DNA of 64,000 bases, from NCBI GenBank assembly GCA_017443895.1, contig JAFSXU010000033.1, positions 52,269 to 116,268 on the forward strand, in the 5' to 3' direction. Of the stretch, positions 28,345-39,173 are shown piece after piece; position 1 is the first letter of the stretch, and each line of letters opens with the position of its first letter. The notes beneath the pieces were generated by a model. That model made no database searches. It was not told the DNA's origin and saw nothing but the letters and a program-made list of their open reading frames with translations. Both the position numbers and the translations under genes were made by a program. This DNA comes from Clostridia bacterium (GTDB lineage: Bacteria > Bacillota > Clostridia > UBA1381).

Positions 28345-30849
28345 ATGGCACAAAAAAAGCGTTCAAATGCTAATAAAAAGCCACAAAAGAAAAAAGCGGT
28401 AAAGGCAGAAAAAGACTATTTCCTTGCCCATGTAATTGTTTCTTCAATAGTTTCGGTATTGCTGGGAATATTTATGTATTTAGGCGGAGACGGAGCTTTG
28501 AGCAGTCTTATCACAAACGGACTTTGCGGAATTTTCGGAGTAGTTGCATATTGTATTCCGTTTACTTTGCTTGCAACCACAATATATCTTATATACACGC
28601 ACAGTACAGAACAATACTGGAAAAAGTTTGTACTTGTAACATTAGCAATTGTAAACTTATCTGCAATTATACACCTTGCAACATCAACAACCTTTGATGC
28701 CGTTGCGTCATCTTGCGGAAACGGTGGTATTGTTGGTGCGTTTGTAACGGTTAATCTGGTGAAATTGGTGCAAAAAATAGCCTCATATGTTATACTTATC
28801 CTTACATTTTTGGTTTTACTGGGTGCTATAGCAGGTATGTCTACGCTAAAGACAGGGTATGAGTATTTGCACAGGTTTGCTTTGTGGATATATGACACAT
28901 ACTTTGCATACGACGAGGCTCAAGACATTGATGAAGATAATTATTCCGATGATATATATGAGCCTGTAATTCCAAAACAGACTAAAAGGCGTAAAAAACC
29001 TATGCCTAAAAAGGTCAGAAAGAGGCCGACAAATCCTACCCTTGATGCGGCAACATCTTTTGCAGAGGATGTAAAGAACAATCCTGATAATACCAACAAT
29101 ACTTTTGACGACCTTGATATATCAAACGGGATTGATGAAGTTTTCGGGAATATGGACACAGTTAAAACGCCTGATGTATCAACCGCTGAAAATGCAAAAG
29201 AAATCAAAAAAGATACTCCAAAAACACAGAATGCGGATTATACAATAGACGATACAGCCCAATCGGAGGAAAACGAGGTATCCGAGGAAAGCGTAAAAGA
29301 GCGTGAAAAGAATATGACGCGCGCGGAAAAAGCTCAGTATAACAGTGAGTTTGATAAAGCAATAGAAAGGGAATTGATACCGTATTCATACCCGCCTATA
29401 AACTTATTGAATAAGCAAGGCTCAACATCTACCGACCAGAGAATGGAGCTTAGAAAGACGGCAGAGAAGCTTATAAATGTGCTTGACAGCTTTGGAGTCA
29501 AGGCAAAACTTTTGCAGGTTACGCAAGGTCCTGCCGTAACAAGGTATGAAATCCAGCCAGACATTGGCGTTAAACTATCAAAAATTTCAAGTCTTGCAGA
29601 CGATATTGCATTAAATCTTGCGGTAAGTACAGTTTTGGTTGCGCCTGTTCCGGGTAAAGCGGCAGTCGGAATTGAGATACCTAATAAAAAGGTAAGCTCT
29701 GTAGGTTTAAGAGATATACTAACCTCTGATGACTTTAAAAACGCAAAGTCCAAGCTCACATTTGCATTGGGCGAGGATATAGGCGGAAGCGTTGTGATAG
29801 GCGATATTGCAAGAATGCCACACTTACTTATTGCAGGTGCTACAGGCTCTGGTAAGTCGGTATGTATAAACACAATTATTATAAGTTTATTATATAAAGC
29901 AGATCCTAACGAGGTTAAACTAATAATGGTTGACCCCAAGGTCGTTGAGCTTGGCGTATATAACGGAATACCGCATTTGTTGGTGCCGGTTGTAACCGAC
30001 CCCAAAAAAGCGGCAGGTGCTCTTAACTGGGCGGTAACTGAAATGATGCGAAGATATGACCTGTTTAAAGAAACAGGCGTAAGAAAGCTGGAATCTTATA
30101 ATAGGCTTATGGAGTCAACGGGTGGCGAAAAGGTACCTCAGCTTGTCATTATTATAGACGAGCTTGCAGACCTTATGATGGTTGCGGCAAAGGAAGTTGA
30201 GGATTACATATGCCGAATTGCACAGCTTGCCCGTGCCGCAGGTATTCACCTTATTATCGCAACACAAAGACCGTCAGTTGATGTCATAACAGGTCTTATT
30301 AAAGCAAATATCCCGTCAAGAATAGCTTTTGCGGTATCATCACAGGTTGACAGCCGTACCATACTTGATAAAGGTGGCGCTGAAAAATTATTGGGTATGG
30401 GAGATATGCTCTATGCTCCGACTTATGAACGGGAGGCAAGACGAGTACAGGGAGCGTTTGTATCAGACGGCGAGATTGAAAAGATATTAAACTATATAAA
30501 AGAACACTCAGGCACGGATAACACATATAGCCAAGATTTGGCAGAGCAGATAGAACGCTGTGCAACGGGCGAGAACGGTGTTACACCTGATACGGAGGAC
30601 GATGGCGATACACTCTTGCCTGAGGCAATAAAGCTTGCCGTTGAGCTTGGGAAAATATCCACATCAATGATACAAAGACGATTGGGAGTAGGATATTCAA
30701 GAGCAGGCAGGATTATTGACCAAATGGAGTCAAGGGGTATTATTTCGGGCGCAAACGGTTCAAAGCCAAGAGATGTTTTAATATCTCATGCGGATATGTT
30801 AGTTAATAATAGCGGTAACGACGAATTTGACGACGATGATGAAGAATGA
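28345..30849 (+). CDS. DNA translocase FtsK/SpoIIIE
   Basis: This hexameric motor pumps DNA through the division or sporulation septum. The 834-residue product has four membrane helices (about 25-180), then an acidic, low-complexity linker (about 190-350). The FtsK motor follows, with Walker A GATGSGKS (about 504-511) and Walker [14 protein letters not shown]-terminal winged-helix gamma domain (about 755-815; [20 protein letters not shown]) reads orientation sequences. An extended -10 (TGCTATAAT) lies about 55 bp upstream. The stop overlaps the start of the next gene, so the two are translationally coupled. Confidence 0.95.
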   Translation: MAQKKRSNANKKPQKKKAVKAEKDYFLAHVIVSSIVSVLLGIFMYLGGDGALSSLITNGLCGIFGVVAYCIPFTLLATTIYLIYTHSTEQYWKKFVLVTLAIVNLSAIIHLATSTTFDAVASSCGNGGIVGAFVTVNLVKLVQKIASYVILILTFLVLLGAIAGMSTLKTGYEYLHRFALWIYDTYFAYDEAQDIDEDNYSDDIYEPVIPKQTKRRKKPMPKKVRKRPTNPTLDAATSFAEDVKNNPDNTNNTFDDLDISNGIDEVFGNMDTVKTPDVSTAENAKEIKKDTPKTQNADYTIDDTAQSEENEVSEESVKEREKNMTRAEKAQYNSEFDKAIERELIPYSYPPINLLNKQGSTSTDQRMELRKTAEKLINVLDSFGVKAKLLQVTQGPAVTRYEIQPDIGVKLSKISSLADDIALNLAVSTVLVAPVPGKAAVGIEIPNKKVSSVGLRDILTSDDFKNAKSKLTFALGEDIGGSVVIGDIARMPHLLIAGATGSGKSVCINTIIISLLYKADPNEVKLIMVDPKVVELGVYNGIPHLLVPVVTDPKKAAGALNWAVTEMMRRYDLFKETGVRKLESYNRLMESTGGEKVPQLVIIIDELADLMMVAAKEVEDYICRIAQLARAAGIHLIIATQRPSVDVITGLIKANIPSRIAFAVSSQVDSRTILDKGGAEKLLGMGDMLYAPTYEREARRVQGAFVSDGEIEKILNYIKEHSGTDNTYSQDLAEQIERCATGENGVTPDTEDDGDTLLPEAIKLAVELGKISTSMIQRRLGVGYSRAGRIIDQMESRGIISGANGSKPRDVLISHADMLVNNSGNDEFDDDDEE

Positions 30850-32743
30850 TTTCCTGCCTATAAACAAAGCCGATATGAAAAAGCGTGGCTGGGATCAGTG
30901 CGACTTTGTCTATATTGTGGGCGATGCATATGTAGACCACCCAAGCTTTGGACACGCCATTATATCCCGTGTTCTTGAAAGCTATGGGTATAAGGTCGGA
31001 ATAATCGCACTTCCGGACTGGAAAAAGATTGATGATTTTAAGGCGTTGGGTACACCTCGCTTAGGAGTTCTTGTAACTGCGGGAAATATTGACAGCATGG
31101 TAAACCACTATACCGTGTCAAAGAAAAAGCGCCATGACGATGCATATGCACCGAAAAATATGGCAGGGCAAAGACCCGACAGGGCTACTATTGTATATTG
31201 TAACAGAGTAAAAGAGGCATTCCCAAACACTCCGATTATTATAGGCGGTGTTGAGGCAAGCCTCAGACGATTTACACATTACGATTATTGGGACGATAAA
31301 CTTCGCCGTTCCATACTCTTTGACTCAAAAGCCGATATTTTAATTTATGGAATGGGCGAGAGGCAAATAGTAGAAATTGCAAACAGGCTTGACAGGGGAG
31401 AGAATTTATTCCGAATACCCGGTACTTGCATAATTTCCAAAACTGCCGAGGGCGGAATTGAAATTCCGTCATATGAAGAATGTGTAGACAGTAAAAAGCA
31501 GTATGCAATATCGTGTAGAGCCCAGTATTATGAGCAAAATCCGTACACGGGAAAGACTCTTGCGCAAAAGCATGGGGACAGATATTTAATACAATATCCA
31601 CCTGCTATGCCGTTAGAAACTCACGAGCTTGATGAGGTTTATGATTTGCCGTATATGCGGACATATCACCCGATATATGAACAGTACGGCGGTATAAAGG
31701 CGATTGACGAGATTAAATTCTCGCTTTCTATGAACAGAGGCTGTTACGGAAATTGTAACTTCTGCGCCCTGGCATTTCATCAGGGCAGGATTGTAACATC
31801 AAGAAGCGATGAATCTCTTATAAAAGAGGCAAAGCAAATGATTTGTGAGCCTGATTTTAAGGGCTATATCCATGATGTCGGCGGACCTACGGCAAATTTC
31901 CGTGAGAGAGCGTGTAAAAAACAATATAGTCACGGCGCTTGTAAGGACAAACAGTGCCTTTACCCGACACCTTGTAAAAATATGAAGGTGTCGCACAGGA
32001 GCTATCTGGAGCTTTTAAGAAAACTGAGAAATTTAAAAGGTGTAAAAAAAGTTTTTATACGCTCAGGTATACGCTTTGACTATCTGATGGCGGATAAAGA
32101 CGACAGCTTTTTTGTGGAGCTGTGCAAGCATCATATAAGTGGGCAATTAAGAACTGCTCCCGAGCATATAAGCGATAATGTCCTAAAACATATGGGTAAA
32201 CCGTCAAATGATGTTTATGAAGCGTTTTCTGACAAGTTTTATAAGATAAATCAAAGACTTAATAAAAAGCAGTATATCGTTCCATATCTTATGTCAAGCC
32301 ACCCGGGGAGTACAATACATGATGCAATAAGGTTGGCGCAATATCTAAACCTTCACCACTTAAACCCTGAACAGGTGCAGGACTTTTACCCAACCCCGGG
32401 TACAATATCAACTTGTATGTACTATACAGGCATTGACCCGATGACTATGGAAAAAGTTTATGTCCCAAAAACAGGGAAAGAAAAAGCAATGCAACGGGCG
32501 CTATTGCAATTTAAAAATCCCGATAATTATAAACTTGTATATGAGGCACTTATGAGGGCAAACAGGCATGATTTAATCGGATATTCACCGCATTGTCTTA
32601 TAAAGCCTCCGCAGGGTAATATATTAAATGAGCAAAGGAGAAATAAGAAAAATGGCACAGATTTTGAAAGGAAAAGAAGTAGCTCAAAGAATAAAGGACG
32701 AGCTCAAAGACGAGGTAGCAAACCTAAAAAAGGCAGGCATTAA
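30836..32743 (+). CDS. YgiQ-family radical SAM protein
   Basis: The roughly 635-residue product has the YgiQ layout: a B12-binding-like N-terminal domain with [19 protein letters not shown] (about 133-151), then a radical SAM core with CxxxCxxC in [12 protein letters not shown] (about 301-312), and a conserved DVGGPTANF. The C-terminal 40 residues are very basic and low in complexity, and they overlap folD. The function of YgiQ proteins is not established. No good SD exists; the start lies inside the last codons of ftsK (two adjacent ATGs at 30836 and 30839), so the exact residue is uncertain. Confidence 0.88.
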   Translation: MMKNDFLPINKADMKKRGWDQCDFVYIVGDAYVDHPSFGHAIISRVLESYGYKVGIIALPDWKKIDDFKALGTPRLGVLVTAGNIDSMVNHYTVSKKKRHDDAYAPKNMAGQRPDRATIVYCNRVKEAFPNTPIIIGGVEASLRRFTHYDYWDDKLRRSILFDSKADILIYGMGERQIVEIANRLDRGENLFRIPGTCIISKTAEGGIEIPSYEECVDSKKQYAISCRAQYYEQNPYTGKTLAQKHGDRYLIQYPPAMPLETHELDEVYDLPYMRTYHPIYEQYGGIKAIDEIKFSLSMNRGCYGNCNFCALAFHQGRIVTSRSDESLIKEAKQMICEPDFKGYIHDVGGPTANFRERACKKQYSHGACKDKQCLYPTPCKNMKVSHRSYLELLRKLRNLKGVKKVFIRSGIRFDYLMADKDDSFFVELCKHHISGQLRTAPEHISDNVLKHMGKPSNDVYEAFSDKFYKINQRLNKKQYIVPYLMSSHPGSTIHDAIRLAQYLNLHHLNPEQVQDFYPTPGTISTCMYYTGIDPMTMEKVYVPKTGKEKAMQRALLQFKNPDNYKLVYEALMRANRHDLIGYSPHCLIKPPQGNILNEQRRNKKNGTDFERKRSSSKNKGRAQRRGSKPKKGRH

Positions 32744-33503
32744 CCCGGGTCTTGCTGTAATCATTGTGGGCGATGATCCGGCAAGCAGGGTATATGTAAA
32801 TAATAAAAAGAAAGCGTGTGAATATTGCGGTATATTATCAGAGGAATATGCCCTTCCTTATGAAACAACACAGGAAGAGGTAATTGATCTGATTAAAACG
32901 CTTAATAGCAGATCCGATATTTCAGGTATACTTTGTCAACTGCCTGTGCCAAAGCATATTGATGAGGAGGCTATTATAAACGCAATTGCTCCGAATAAAG
33001 ATGTTGATGCCTTTCATCCTGTAAATGTGGGAAAAATTATGGTAGGTAATTATGACTTTGTACCGTGTACGCCTGCAGGCGTTATGGAGCTTATTAAAGA
33101 GTCTGGAATTGATGTATCGGGCAAGGAATGTGTCGTTGTGGGAAGATCAAATATTGTCGGAAAGCCACAGGCAATGCTGTTACTGCATAAAAACGGAACG
33201 GTTACTATCTGCCATTCAAGAACAAAGGATTTGTCAAAGAAAACCAAAAATGCCGATATTTTAGTTGCAGCTGTGGGTATTCCTAACTTTATTAAGGGCG
33301 ATATGATAAAAGAAGGCGCGGTTGTAATAGATGTAGGAATTAACCGAATGGAGGACGGAACTCTTTGCGGTGATGTTGAATTTGACACTGCAAAGGATGT
33401 TGCAGGCGCAATAACGCCCGTCCCAGGAGGCGTAGGACCTATGACTATTGCAATGCTTATGAAAAATACAGTAAAAGCAGCTTCGGTAAATAAAACTAAA
33501 TAA
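32652..33503 (+). CDS. folD: Methylenetetrahydrofolate dehydrogenase/cyclohydrolase FolD
   Basis: FolD interconverts methylene-, methenyl- and formyl-tetrahydrofolate with NADP. From the chosen ATG the product is 283 residues, the normal size, and starts [15 protein letters not shown]. Key segments are [18 protein letters not shown] (about 35-52), including the catalytic Lys region, LPVPKHID, and the Rossmann loop [11 protein letters not shown] (about 161-171). An SD (AAAGGAG) lies upstream; an in-frame ATG at 32628 precedes that SD. The first 92 bases overlap the end of the ygiQ-like gene in another frame. A strong terminator follows. Confidence 0.95.
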   Translation: MAQILKGKEVAQRIKDELKDEVANLKKAGINPGLAVIIVGDDPASRVYVNNKKKACEYCGILSEEYALPYETTQEEVIDLIKTLNSRSDISGILCQLPVPKHIDEEAIINAIAPNKDVDAFHPVNVGKIMVGNYDFVPCTPAGVMELIKESGIDVSGKECVVVGRSNIVGKPQAMLLLHKNGTVTICHSRTKDLSKKTKNADILVAAVGIPNFIKGDMIKEGAVVIDVGINRMEDGTLCGDVEFDTAKDVAGAITPVPGGVGPMTIAMLMKNTVKAASVNKTK

Positions 33504-33505
33504 CT

Positions 33506-33545
33506 AAAAGCCCCAAAATCAAGCTCTATGATTTTGGGGCTTTTA
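33506..33545. terminator. Bidirectional terminator between folD and metA
   Basis: AAAAGCCCCAAAATCA pairs with TGATTTTGGGGCTTTT around a seven-base loop, with A and T tails on both strands. Confidence 0.95.
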
Positions 33546-33558
33546 ATGTGTAAAATTT

Positions 33559-34476
33559 TTATACTATTGTGTCAATATCATACGGTGTAATCTGATATAC
33601 AAAATAATTAAGCCAGTTTGAAAACAGCAGGCTTGCATGAGCACGCCATTTAGCAACAGGTTTTTTTGTGGGATCGTCATTAGGGAAGTAGTTTTTAGGG
33701 ATTTCTGGGTTCATACCCTTTTCTAAATCTCTGAAATACTCGTCCTTTAATGTGTTTATATCGTATTCACTGTGCCCTGTAACAAAAATCCGTCTACCGC
33801 CCTTTGTAAACACTATATATACGCCTGCCTCTTTTGAATCTGCTAAAATTTCAAGCGATTTCACCTTTTTTATATCCTCAGCTCTTACTTCTGAATGTCT
33901 TGAATGAGGTGCATAGAAATAGTTATCAAAGCCACGGACTAATTTAGCTGTTTTTCTGTTTACCTTATGCAAAAAGACTCCGCTGCATTTTTTATCAAGG
34001 TGGTATTTGGGTATTCCGTAATGATAATAAAGTCCTGCCTGCGCTGCCCAGCAAATATGCAATGTTGATGTTACATTGGTTTTTGACCATTCCATAATTT
34101 CAACAAGCTCATCCCAATAATCAACCTCTTCAAATTCCATATTCTCAACGGGCGCACCCGTTATTATCATACCGTCATACTTTGACCGCTTTATTTCATC
34201 AAAGGTTTTATAAAAAGCCTCAAGATGCTTGTATGATGTATTCTTTGAAGCGTGGGATTTCATTTTCAAAAAATCTATCTCGACCTGCAAGGGTGAGTTT
34301 GAAAGAAGCCTCAAAAGCTGGGTTTCGGTTGTAATTTTAGTCGGCATTAAGTTGACTATAACTATTTTAAGCGGACGGATGTCCTGATGCATAGCTTTTC
34401 TCTCGGACATTACGAAAATATTTTCATTCCTTAACTGTGCCGTTGCCGGTAATTTATCAGGAACTCGTATCGGCAT
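33559..34476 (-). CDS. metA: Homoserine O-acetyltransferase (MetA family)
   Basis: MetA acylates homoserine to begin methionine synthesis. The SD (AAAGGA) fits the ATG that gives [10 protein letters not shown] and 305 residues, aligned to the E. coli start; an ATG three codons earlier is too close to the SD. The nucleophile is Cys142 in TLHICWAAQ, and the HSEYD motif holds the His/Glu partners. Residue 111 is Glu (in GAPVENMEF), where E. coli has Gly. In characterised members Glu111 goes with acetyl-CoA, so acetylation is predicted. No SAM riboswitch or T-box is seen; two promoters lie upstream. Confidence 0.93.
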   Translation of the reverse strand: MPIRVPDKLPATAQLRNENIFVMSERKAMHQDIRPLKIVIVNLMPTKITTETQLLRLLSNSPLQVEIDFLKMKSHASKNTSYKHLEAFYKTFDEIKRSKYDGMIITGAPVENMEFEEVDYWDELVEIMEWSKTNVTSTLHICWAAQAGLYYHYGIPKYHLDKKCSGVFLHKVNRKTAKLVRGFDNYFYAPHSRHSEVRAEDIKKVKSLEILADSKEAGVYIVFTKGGRRIFVTGHSEYDINTLKDEYFRDLEKGMNPEIPKNYFPNDDPTKKPVAKWRAHASLLFSNWLNYFVYQITPYDIDTIV

Positions 34477-34513
34477 ATAATTCATCCTTTCTGTAGCTTA
34501 CTTACAAGATATA

Positions 34514-34574
34514 ATTGTACCACAAAAAAATATTTTTTACAATGATTTATAGTATATTTTTGTATGTATGTCAA
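34514..34574 (-). promoter_or_regulatory. Two promoter matches upstream of metA
   Basis: On the minus strand the distal match is TTGACA (34569-34574), 17 bases, TATAAA (34546-34551). The proximal match is TTGTAA (34537-34542), 17 bases, TACAAT (34514-34519). Both would read into metA. Confidence 0.6.
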
Positions 34575-34612
34575 ATAATATATCAAAAGACTATATTTTT
34601 TGAGGTGATATA

Positions 34613-34795
34613 ATGAGTAAAGTTCCGTGCGATGTTTCATTTTTTGACAATACACAGATAAGGCAAAGGCATATAAAGCTATACAATAACCTGACCTTTG
34701 AAATACTTGACGGCAGGATTGACAGAATTATCAGTACAAATCCGCAGGATTATATGCGATACCATACACTGCTTGGCAGTGATAATGTACTATAG
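34613..34795 (+). CDS. Small conserved-looking protein upstream of gpr
   Basis: This 60-residue protein has no family I recognise. It starts MSKVPCDVSFFDN, is soluble and mixed-charge, and has a DGRIDRIISTNPQDYM stretch in its second half. The start is supported by an excellent SD (GAGGTGAT) seven bases upstream. It reads divergently from metA and ends 50 bp before gpr with a hairpin in between, so it may be co-expressed with gpr during sporulation. That link is positional only. Confidence 0.7.
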   Translation: MSKVPCDVSFFDNTQIRQRHIKLYNNLTFEILDGRIDRIISTNPQDYMRYHTLLGSDNVL

Positions 34796-34828
34796 GGTGT
34801 GTTGTATTATGCAACAACCCATTTTTTT
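34795..34828 (+). terminator. Terminator or attenuator between the small gene and gpr
   Basis: GGGT-GTTG pairs with CAAC-ACCC with a small bulge, followed by ATTTTTTT. It ends 17 bases before the gpr start, so it could also limit read-through into gpr. Confidence 0.6.
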
Positions 34829-34845
34829 GCGAAAGGGATTTTAAT

Positions 34846-35703
34846 ATGAATATACGAACAGACTTAGCACTTGAAGCGCATAATCTATACAGAAAAAACA
34901 ATATATCCCAAATTGACGGCGTAGATGTAGATGTGGAAAAATCAGAGGATATAACAAAAACTTTGGTAAAGATAATAAATGAAAACGGCGCAAAAGCACT
35001 TGGTAAAGCTATCGGAAACTATATAACAATTGAAGCGCCGGATTTAAAATACGATAATACCGTATATGAGAGTACCTGTAAAATCATTTCAGATACCATT
35101 AACGCTCTTATTGACTCACAAAATGACGGTGTTACATTGGTTGTGGGACTTGGGAATGATAAAATAACTCCCGATGCCTTGGGTATGCGCGCGGTTGATA
35201 ATATTATGGTCACACATCACATAAAAAGACAGGCGCCACACCTGTTAGAGGATAATATTAGCAGTGTTTGCGCCATAAAACCAGGTGTATTGGGAACAAC
35301 GGGTATGGAAAGTGTAAATATAATAAAAGGTGTTTGCAAAATTCTTAATCCCGATACGGTTATTGTTATAGACTCACTTGCGGCTGCCGATATAAGAAGG
35401 GTAAACACAACCATACAAATTTGTGATACGGGTATACAGCCCGGCTCGGGTGTGGGGAATAACCGTGAGGGGATAAATAAAGAGGTTTTAGGCGCAAGAG
35501 TAATTGCAATAGGAGTGCCTACCGTAATTGATGCATCAACTATTTCAAAAGAGCCTATACCTTCCGACTTAGCACCGCTTATGGTAACCACAAAGGATAT
35601 TGACCTTACAATAGAGAGAATGGCAAAAACGGTTGCAAACGGAATAAATATGGCGCTCCATAAGGGTATAACGCTAAGTGAAATCGCCGATTATGTGGGT
35701 TGA
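34846..35703 (+). CDS. gpr: Germination protease GPR
   Basis: GPR degrades small acid-soluble spore proteins at germination and is made as a zymogen in the forespore. The 285-residue product begins MNIRTDLALEAHN, matching the N-terminal RTDLA motif near the self-processing site. It carries the conserved VVGLGNDKITPDALGMRAV (about 101-119), KPGVLGTTGMES and IDSLAAADIRRVNTTIQ segments. A weak SD (GAAAGGG) precedes the ATG. Together with the SpoIVFB-type gene it marks the host as a spore former. Confidence 0.95.
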   Translation: MNIRTDLALEAHNLYRKNNISQIDGVDVDVEKSEDITKTLVKIINENGAKALGKAIGNYITIEAPDLKYDNTVYESTCKIISDTINALIDSQNDGVTLVVGLGNDKITPDALGMRAVDNIMVTHHIKRQAPHLLEDNISSVCAIKPGVLGTTGMESVNIIKGVCKILNPDTVIVIDSLAAADIRRVNTTIQICDTGIQPGSGVGNNREGINKEVLGARVIAIGVPTVIDASTISKEPIPSDLAPLMVTTKDIDLTIERMAKTVANGINMALHKGITLSEIADYVG

Positions 35704-35763
35704 CAGATATTGGATTTAAGAGTAAAATATATGGTAAGTAGTATTATAAGGAGAAAATGCAAA

Positions 35764-37011
35764 ATGAACAATATAAATCTCTTTTATGTTCCGATGAATA
35801 AACTGAAAACCACAACTGTGGGCGTGTATATTCATAGGGAGCTAAATAAGGAAGATGTTTCAAAAAACGCAATATTACCGCATATCCTAAAGCAAGGCTC
35901 AAAGCTGTGCAAAACACCCGAGGCGGTTTCTAAATACCTTGAAAATCTTTATGGCGCAGTATTAAAGGCAGGGGTTGTTAAATTCGGAGATGACCAGGTA
36001 TTAAGATTTGAGGCAGAAACCATATCCGATAAATATGCACCTAATAAAGAGCCGTTGACATATGATCTTGTAAAGTTTATTTTATCAGTGATATTTGAAC
36101 CGATGACGGAAAACGGCGGTTTTATAAAGTCGGTAGTTGATATTGAAAAAAACAACTTAAAAACCCGTATCTTATCTGAAATGAATGACAAGCGCACATA
36201 TGCAATGCACAGATGTATTGAGGAAATGTGTAAGGGTGAGCCGTATGCATTATCTGCAAACGGAACGATAGATGAAGTAGATAAACTTAACGAAAAGAAC
36301 TTATATGAATATTATAAAGAGGCAATTGTATCATCAGTTATTGATATTTATGTTTGCGGAGATGCAGATGCAGATAAATTACAGGCATTGATTGATGAAA
36401 CAGTAGCAAATATTGAATTTAAAGAAGCAAAAATCACAAAGACCAACCTTCATATATCCGATGCAGAGCCTAAAAATGTTACAGAAAAAATGGATGTTAC
36501 ACAGGGTAAGCTCGCAATTGGATTTAGGACAGGAATTTTACCGAGTGACAAGGACTATTTTGCGCTTATGGTATTTAACAGTCTATTTGGCGCAGGAGCG
36601 CATTCAAAACTGTTTAACAATGTTCGTGAAAAATTAAGCCTTGCCTATTATGCGTCAAGCGCGATTGTTAAGGCAAAAGGTGTTATGGTTGTAAATGCTG
36701 GTATAGAATTTGAAAATTATCAAAAAGCATATGATGAAACTCTGGTACAGCTTGAAGAAATTAAAAAAGGTAACATATCCGAGCTTGAATATCAATCAAG
36801 TATACAGTCTATCATAAATTCATTAACTGCCTACAGTGATTTACCCGAACAGCTCCATAATTTTATGGCAAGCGAGAGGGTTTATGGTACAAACTATGAT
36901 ATTGATTATGTTAAAAATGAAATTTTAAAGGTAACAACTGATGATATTTCAAGAGTTGCACAGGGAATAACCTTAGATACGGTCTATTTCCTTAAAGGGA
37001 AGGAGGAATAA
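35764..37011 (+). CDS. M16 peptidase-like protein, non-catalytic (YmfF/YfmF type)
   Basis: The 415-residue product has the fold pattern of M16 peptidases, but the place where the zinc motif HxxEH should occur reads NAILPHILKQGSK, lacking the second His and the Glu. The C-terminal half retains the typical GAHSKLFNNVREKLSLAYYASS segment (about 281-302). Such inactive partners usually pair with an active M16 protein; here that is the next gene, three bases downstream. The SD AAGGAG (35748-35753) selects the ATG at 35764 over an open upstream extension. Confidence 0.85.
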   Translation: MNNINLFYVPMNKLKTTTVGVYIHRELNKEDVSKNAILPHILKQGSKLCKTPEAVSKYLENLYGAVLKAGVVKFGDDQVLRFEAETISDKYAPNKEPLTYDLVKFILSVIFEPMTENGGFIKSVVDIEKNNLKTRILSEMNDKRTYAMHRCIEEMCKGEPYALSANGTIDEVDKLNEKNLYEYYKEAIVSSVIDIYVCGDADADKLQALIDETVANIEFKEAKITKTNLHISDAEPKNVTEKMDVTQGKLAIGFRTGILPSDKDYFALMVFNSLFGAGAHSKLFNNVREKLSLAYYASSAIVKAKGVMVVNAGIEFENYQKAYDETLVQLEEIKKGNISELEYQSSIQSIINSLTAYSDLPEQLHNFMASERVYGTNYDIDYVKNEILKVTTDDISRVAQGITLDTVYFLKGKEE

Positions 37012-37013
37012 TA

Positions 37014-38312
37014 ATGGAGTTACAATATAAAAAGAATGACGCAACAGGCGAGGAACTCTATTACGGCACACATTCCTCAGGACTAAGAATTTTTATAATA
37101 CCTAAAAAGGGATATAGCAATAACTATGCAATTTTTGGTACACGGTACGGGTCTGTGGATTCGGAGTTTATTGTACCGGGTGATGATAAGGTTACAAAGG
37201 TACCTGACGGCATTGCGCATTATCTTGAACATAAGATGTTTGACCAACCCGATAATTCAAATGTATTTGACAAGTTTTCAAAATACGGCGCAAACGCAAA
37301 CGCCTTTACATCGTTTAATATGACGGCATATTTATTTTCCGCAACGGCAAATATCGAGGAAAATGTTGCAACCTTGCTTGATTATGTACAAAGTCCGTAT
37401 TTTACAGACGATACCGTATCAAAGGAGCAGGGAATAATCGGACAGGAAATACGAATGTATGATGATAACGGTGGCTGGAAGGTATTTTTTAACCTCCTAA
37501 ACTGCCTTTATCATAACCACCCTGTAAAAAAAGAAATTGCAGGTACGGTAGAGAGTATTGCAAAAATAACGCCCGAGCTTTTGTATAACTGTTATAATAC
37601 CTTCTATAATCTTTCAAATATGGCTATTGTAATAGTCGGTGATGTTAATCCAGAGAAAATGAAGGGCATTATTGAGGCAAATATCAAGAAAAATGAGCCG
37701 TTTTCGGAGGAAATAAAGAGGATTTATGCTAAGAGCGAGCCAAACGAAGTAGTACAGCAGTATATTGAAAAAAGCCTTAGTGTGTCAACACCGTTATTTA
37801 TGATAGGCTATAAGGATATTGATACAGGGTATACGGGTAAGGCACTCTTAAAAAAATCCATTGAGATTAAAATTTTACTTGGTATGCTGTTTGGGAAAAG
37901 CTCTACTGTTTATAAGAAGTTATATAATAGCGGTCTTATAAATCAGAATTTCGGTACAGATTATACAATGCAGCCCGATTATGCGTTTACTGCAATTGAG
38001 GGCGAGTCAAAAGATCCAAAGGCTGTGTATAAGATAATTACCGATGAGATTGACAGGGTTTTAAATGAGGGCTTATCAGAAGATGATTATAACCGAATGA
38101 AAAAAGTGCTTTGGGGTAAGCATATAAGGTCACAAAATGATGTTGATGAAATAGGAACGGAGTTTATACAGCTCCACCTTATGGGTGTTGACTATTTTGA
38201 CTACTACGATGTATATTCACAAATTACATTTGAGGATATTAAGAACAGATTTAAAAATCACTTCGTAAATGAAAGAAGCGCATTGTCTGTTGTAAATCCG
38301 ATTACAAACTAA
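37014..38312 (+). CDS. M16 family zinc peptidase (YmfH type)
   Basis: The 432-residue product has the inverted zinc motif HYLEH in GIAHYLEHKMFDQ (about 67-79) and the downstream glutamate region (SKEQGIIGQEIRMYDDN). The C-terminal M16 domain is also present. It forms a tight pair with the inactive homologue upstream, resembling the YmfF-YmfH pairs of Bacillota, which are thought to act as a heterodimeric protease; the substrate is not known here. The SD GAAGGAGG overlaps the end of the upstream gene. A terminator follows the stop. Confidence 0.9.
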   Translation: MELQYKKNDATGEELYYGTHSSGLRIFIIPKKGYSNNYAIFGTRYGSVDSEFIVPGDDKVTKVPDGIAHYLEHKMFDQPDNSNVFDKFSKYGANANAFTSFNMTAYLFSATANIEENVATLLDYVQSPYFTDDTVSKEQGIIGQEIRMYDDNGGWKVFFNLLNCLYHNHPVKKEIAGTVESIAKITPELLYNCYNTFYNLSNMAIVIVGDVNPEKMKGIIEANIKKNEPFSEEIKRIYAKSEPNEVVQQYIEKSLSVSTPLFMIGYKDIDTGYTGKALLKKSIEIKILLGMLFGKSSTVYKKLYNSGLINQNFGTDYTMQPDYAFTAIEGESKDPKAVYKIITDEIDRVLNEGLSEDDYNRMKKVLWGKHIRSQNDVDEIGTEFIQLHLMGVDYFDYYDVYSQITFEDIKNRFKNHFVNERSALSVVNPITN

Positions 38313-38321
38313 CAAATGTGC

Positions 38322-38357
38322 AAATAGGGTGTTGTCAGAAAAGACAACACCCTATTT
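38322..38357. terminator. Bidirectional terminator between M16 pair and activase
   Basis: AAATAGGGTGTTGTC pairs with GACAACACCCTATTT around a six-base loop. Confidence 0.9.
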
Positions 38358-38368
38358 ATGTATCATTA

Positions 38369-39157
38369 TTAACCGCCGATTTGCGCTTCAATTCCGACAG
38401 CTTGTGCAGCCTCTAACAACACCTTCATTTTATCCATATCCATAGGCGGAATACCTTTATAGAAATAATCACGGTTAAGACCTGAATATTTATCCTCGCC
38501 AAGTCTGTGATACGGTAACAGATGCAAGTGATGATCACCGGGGAGGAGTCTTACAAACTTTGCAATATCTGTAATATCCTCGACATTATCGTTAAATCCG
38601 GGGATAACAGGCGTTCTTATTGTAAGATTTGCACCTGTTGCGGAAATTCTTATTGCGTGTTCAATTATTTTTGTATTTGGCTGTTTTGTATATTCCAAAT
38701 GCTTTTCGTTATTCATATGCTTTATGTCCATTAAAACATAATCCAGATTGCCCAAAAATCTTTCGATAACCTCCCATTTTGCAATACCTGTTGTTTCTAT
38801 ACAGGTATTTATACCTGCCCTGTGACAAGCCTCCAACAAATCGTTTGCAAAATCAGGCTGCAGCATTGCCTCACCGCCCGATAAGGTAATTCCTCCTCCG
38901 CTCCTGCGGTAATAGAAAATATCCTTCTGTACGGTTTGCAATACCTCGCCAACGGTTACATCCTGACCAATAAGCTCGTTTTTGCCACCAAAAAACATAT
39001 TCTGAGGTTCAAAGCTCTGCGACTCGGGGTTACAGCACCAACGGCATCTAAGGGCACAGCCCTTTAAAAATACAATTGTCCGTATTCCCGGTCCGTCATG
39101 TATGGAATAACGCTGAATATCAAAAATTCTGCCTTTTGTTTCTAAAATATTATGCAT
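38369..39157 (-). CDS. Glycyl radical enzyme activase (PflA-like radical SAM)
   Basis: This enzyme uses a 4Fe-4S cluster and SAM to create the glycyl radical in its partner. The 262-residue product has the CxxxCxxC motif at Cys34, Cys38, Cys41 (GCALRCRWC) and the GGGITLSGGEAMLQ SAM-binding segment (about 85-98). It is the short form: the additional cysteine-rich ferredoxin insert found in glycerol dehydratase and similar activases is missing. It lies 16 nt downstream of the radical enzyme gene with a good SD (AGGGGAT), so they form an operon, and its partner is assumed to be that protein. Confidence 0.93.
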   Translation of the reverse strand: MHNILETKGRIFDIQRYSIHDGPGIRTIVFLKGCALRCRWCCNPESQSFEPQNMFFGGKNELIGQDVTVGEVLQTVQKDIFYYRRSGGGITLSGGEAMLQPDFANDLLEACHRAGINTCIETTGIAKWEVIERFLGNLDYVLMDIKHMNNEKHLEYTKQPNTKIIEHAIRISATGANLTIRTPVIPGFNDNVEDITDIAKFVRLLPGDHHLHLLPYHRLGEDKYSGLNRDYFYKGIPPMDMDKMKVLLEAAQAVGIEAQIGG

Positions 39158-39173
39158 TATCCGATCCCCTTAG

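Noticed and set aside
34477..34612. SAM riboswitch before metA
   Set aside because: The region is AT-rich with two promoters and no SAM-box stems.
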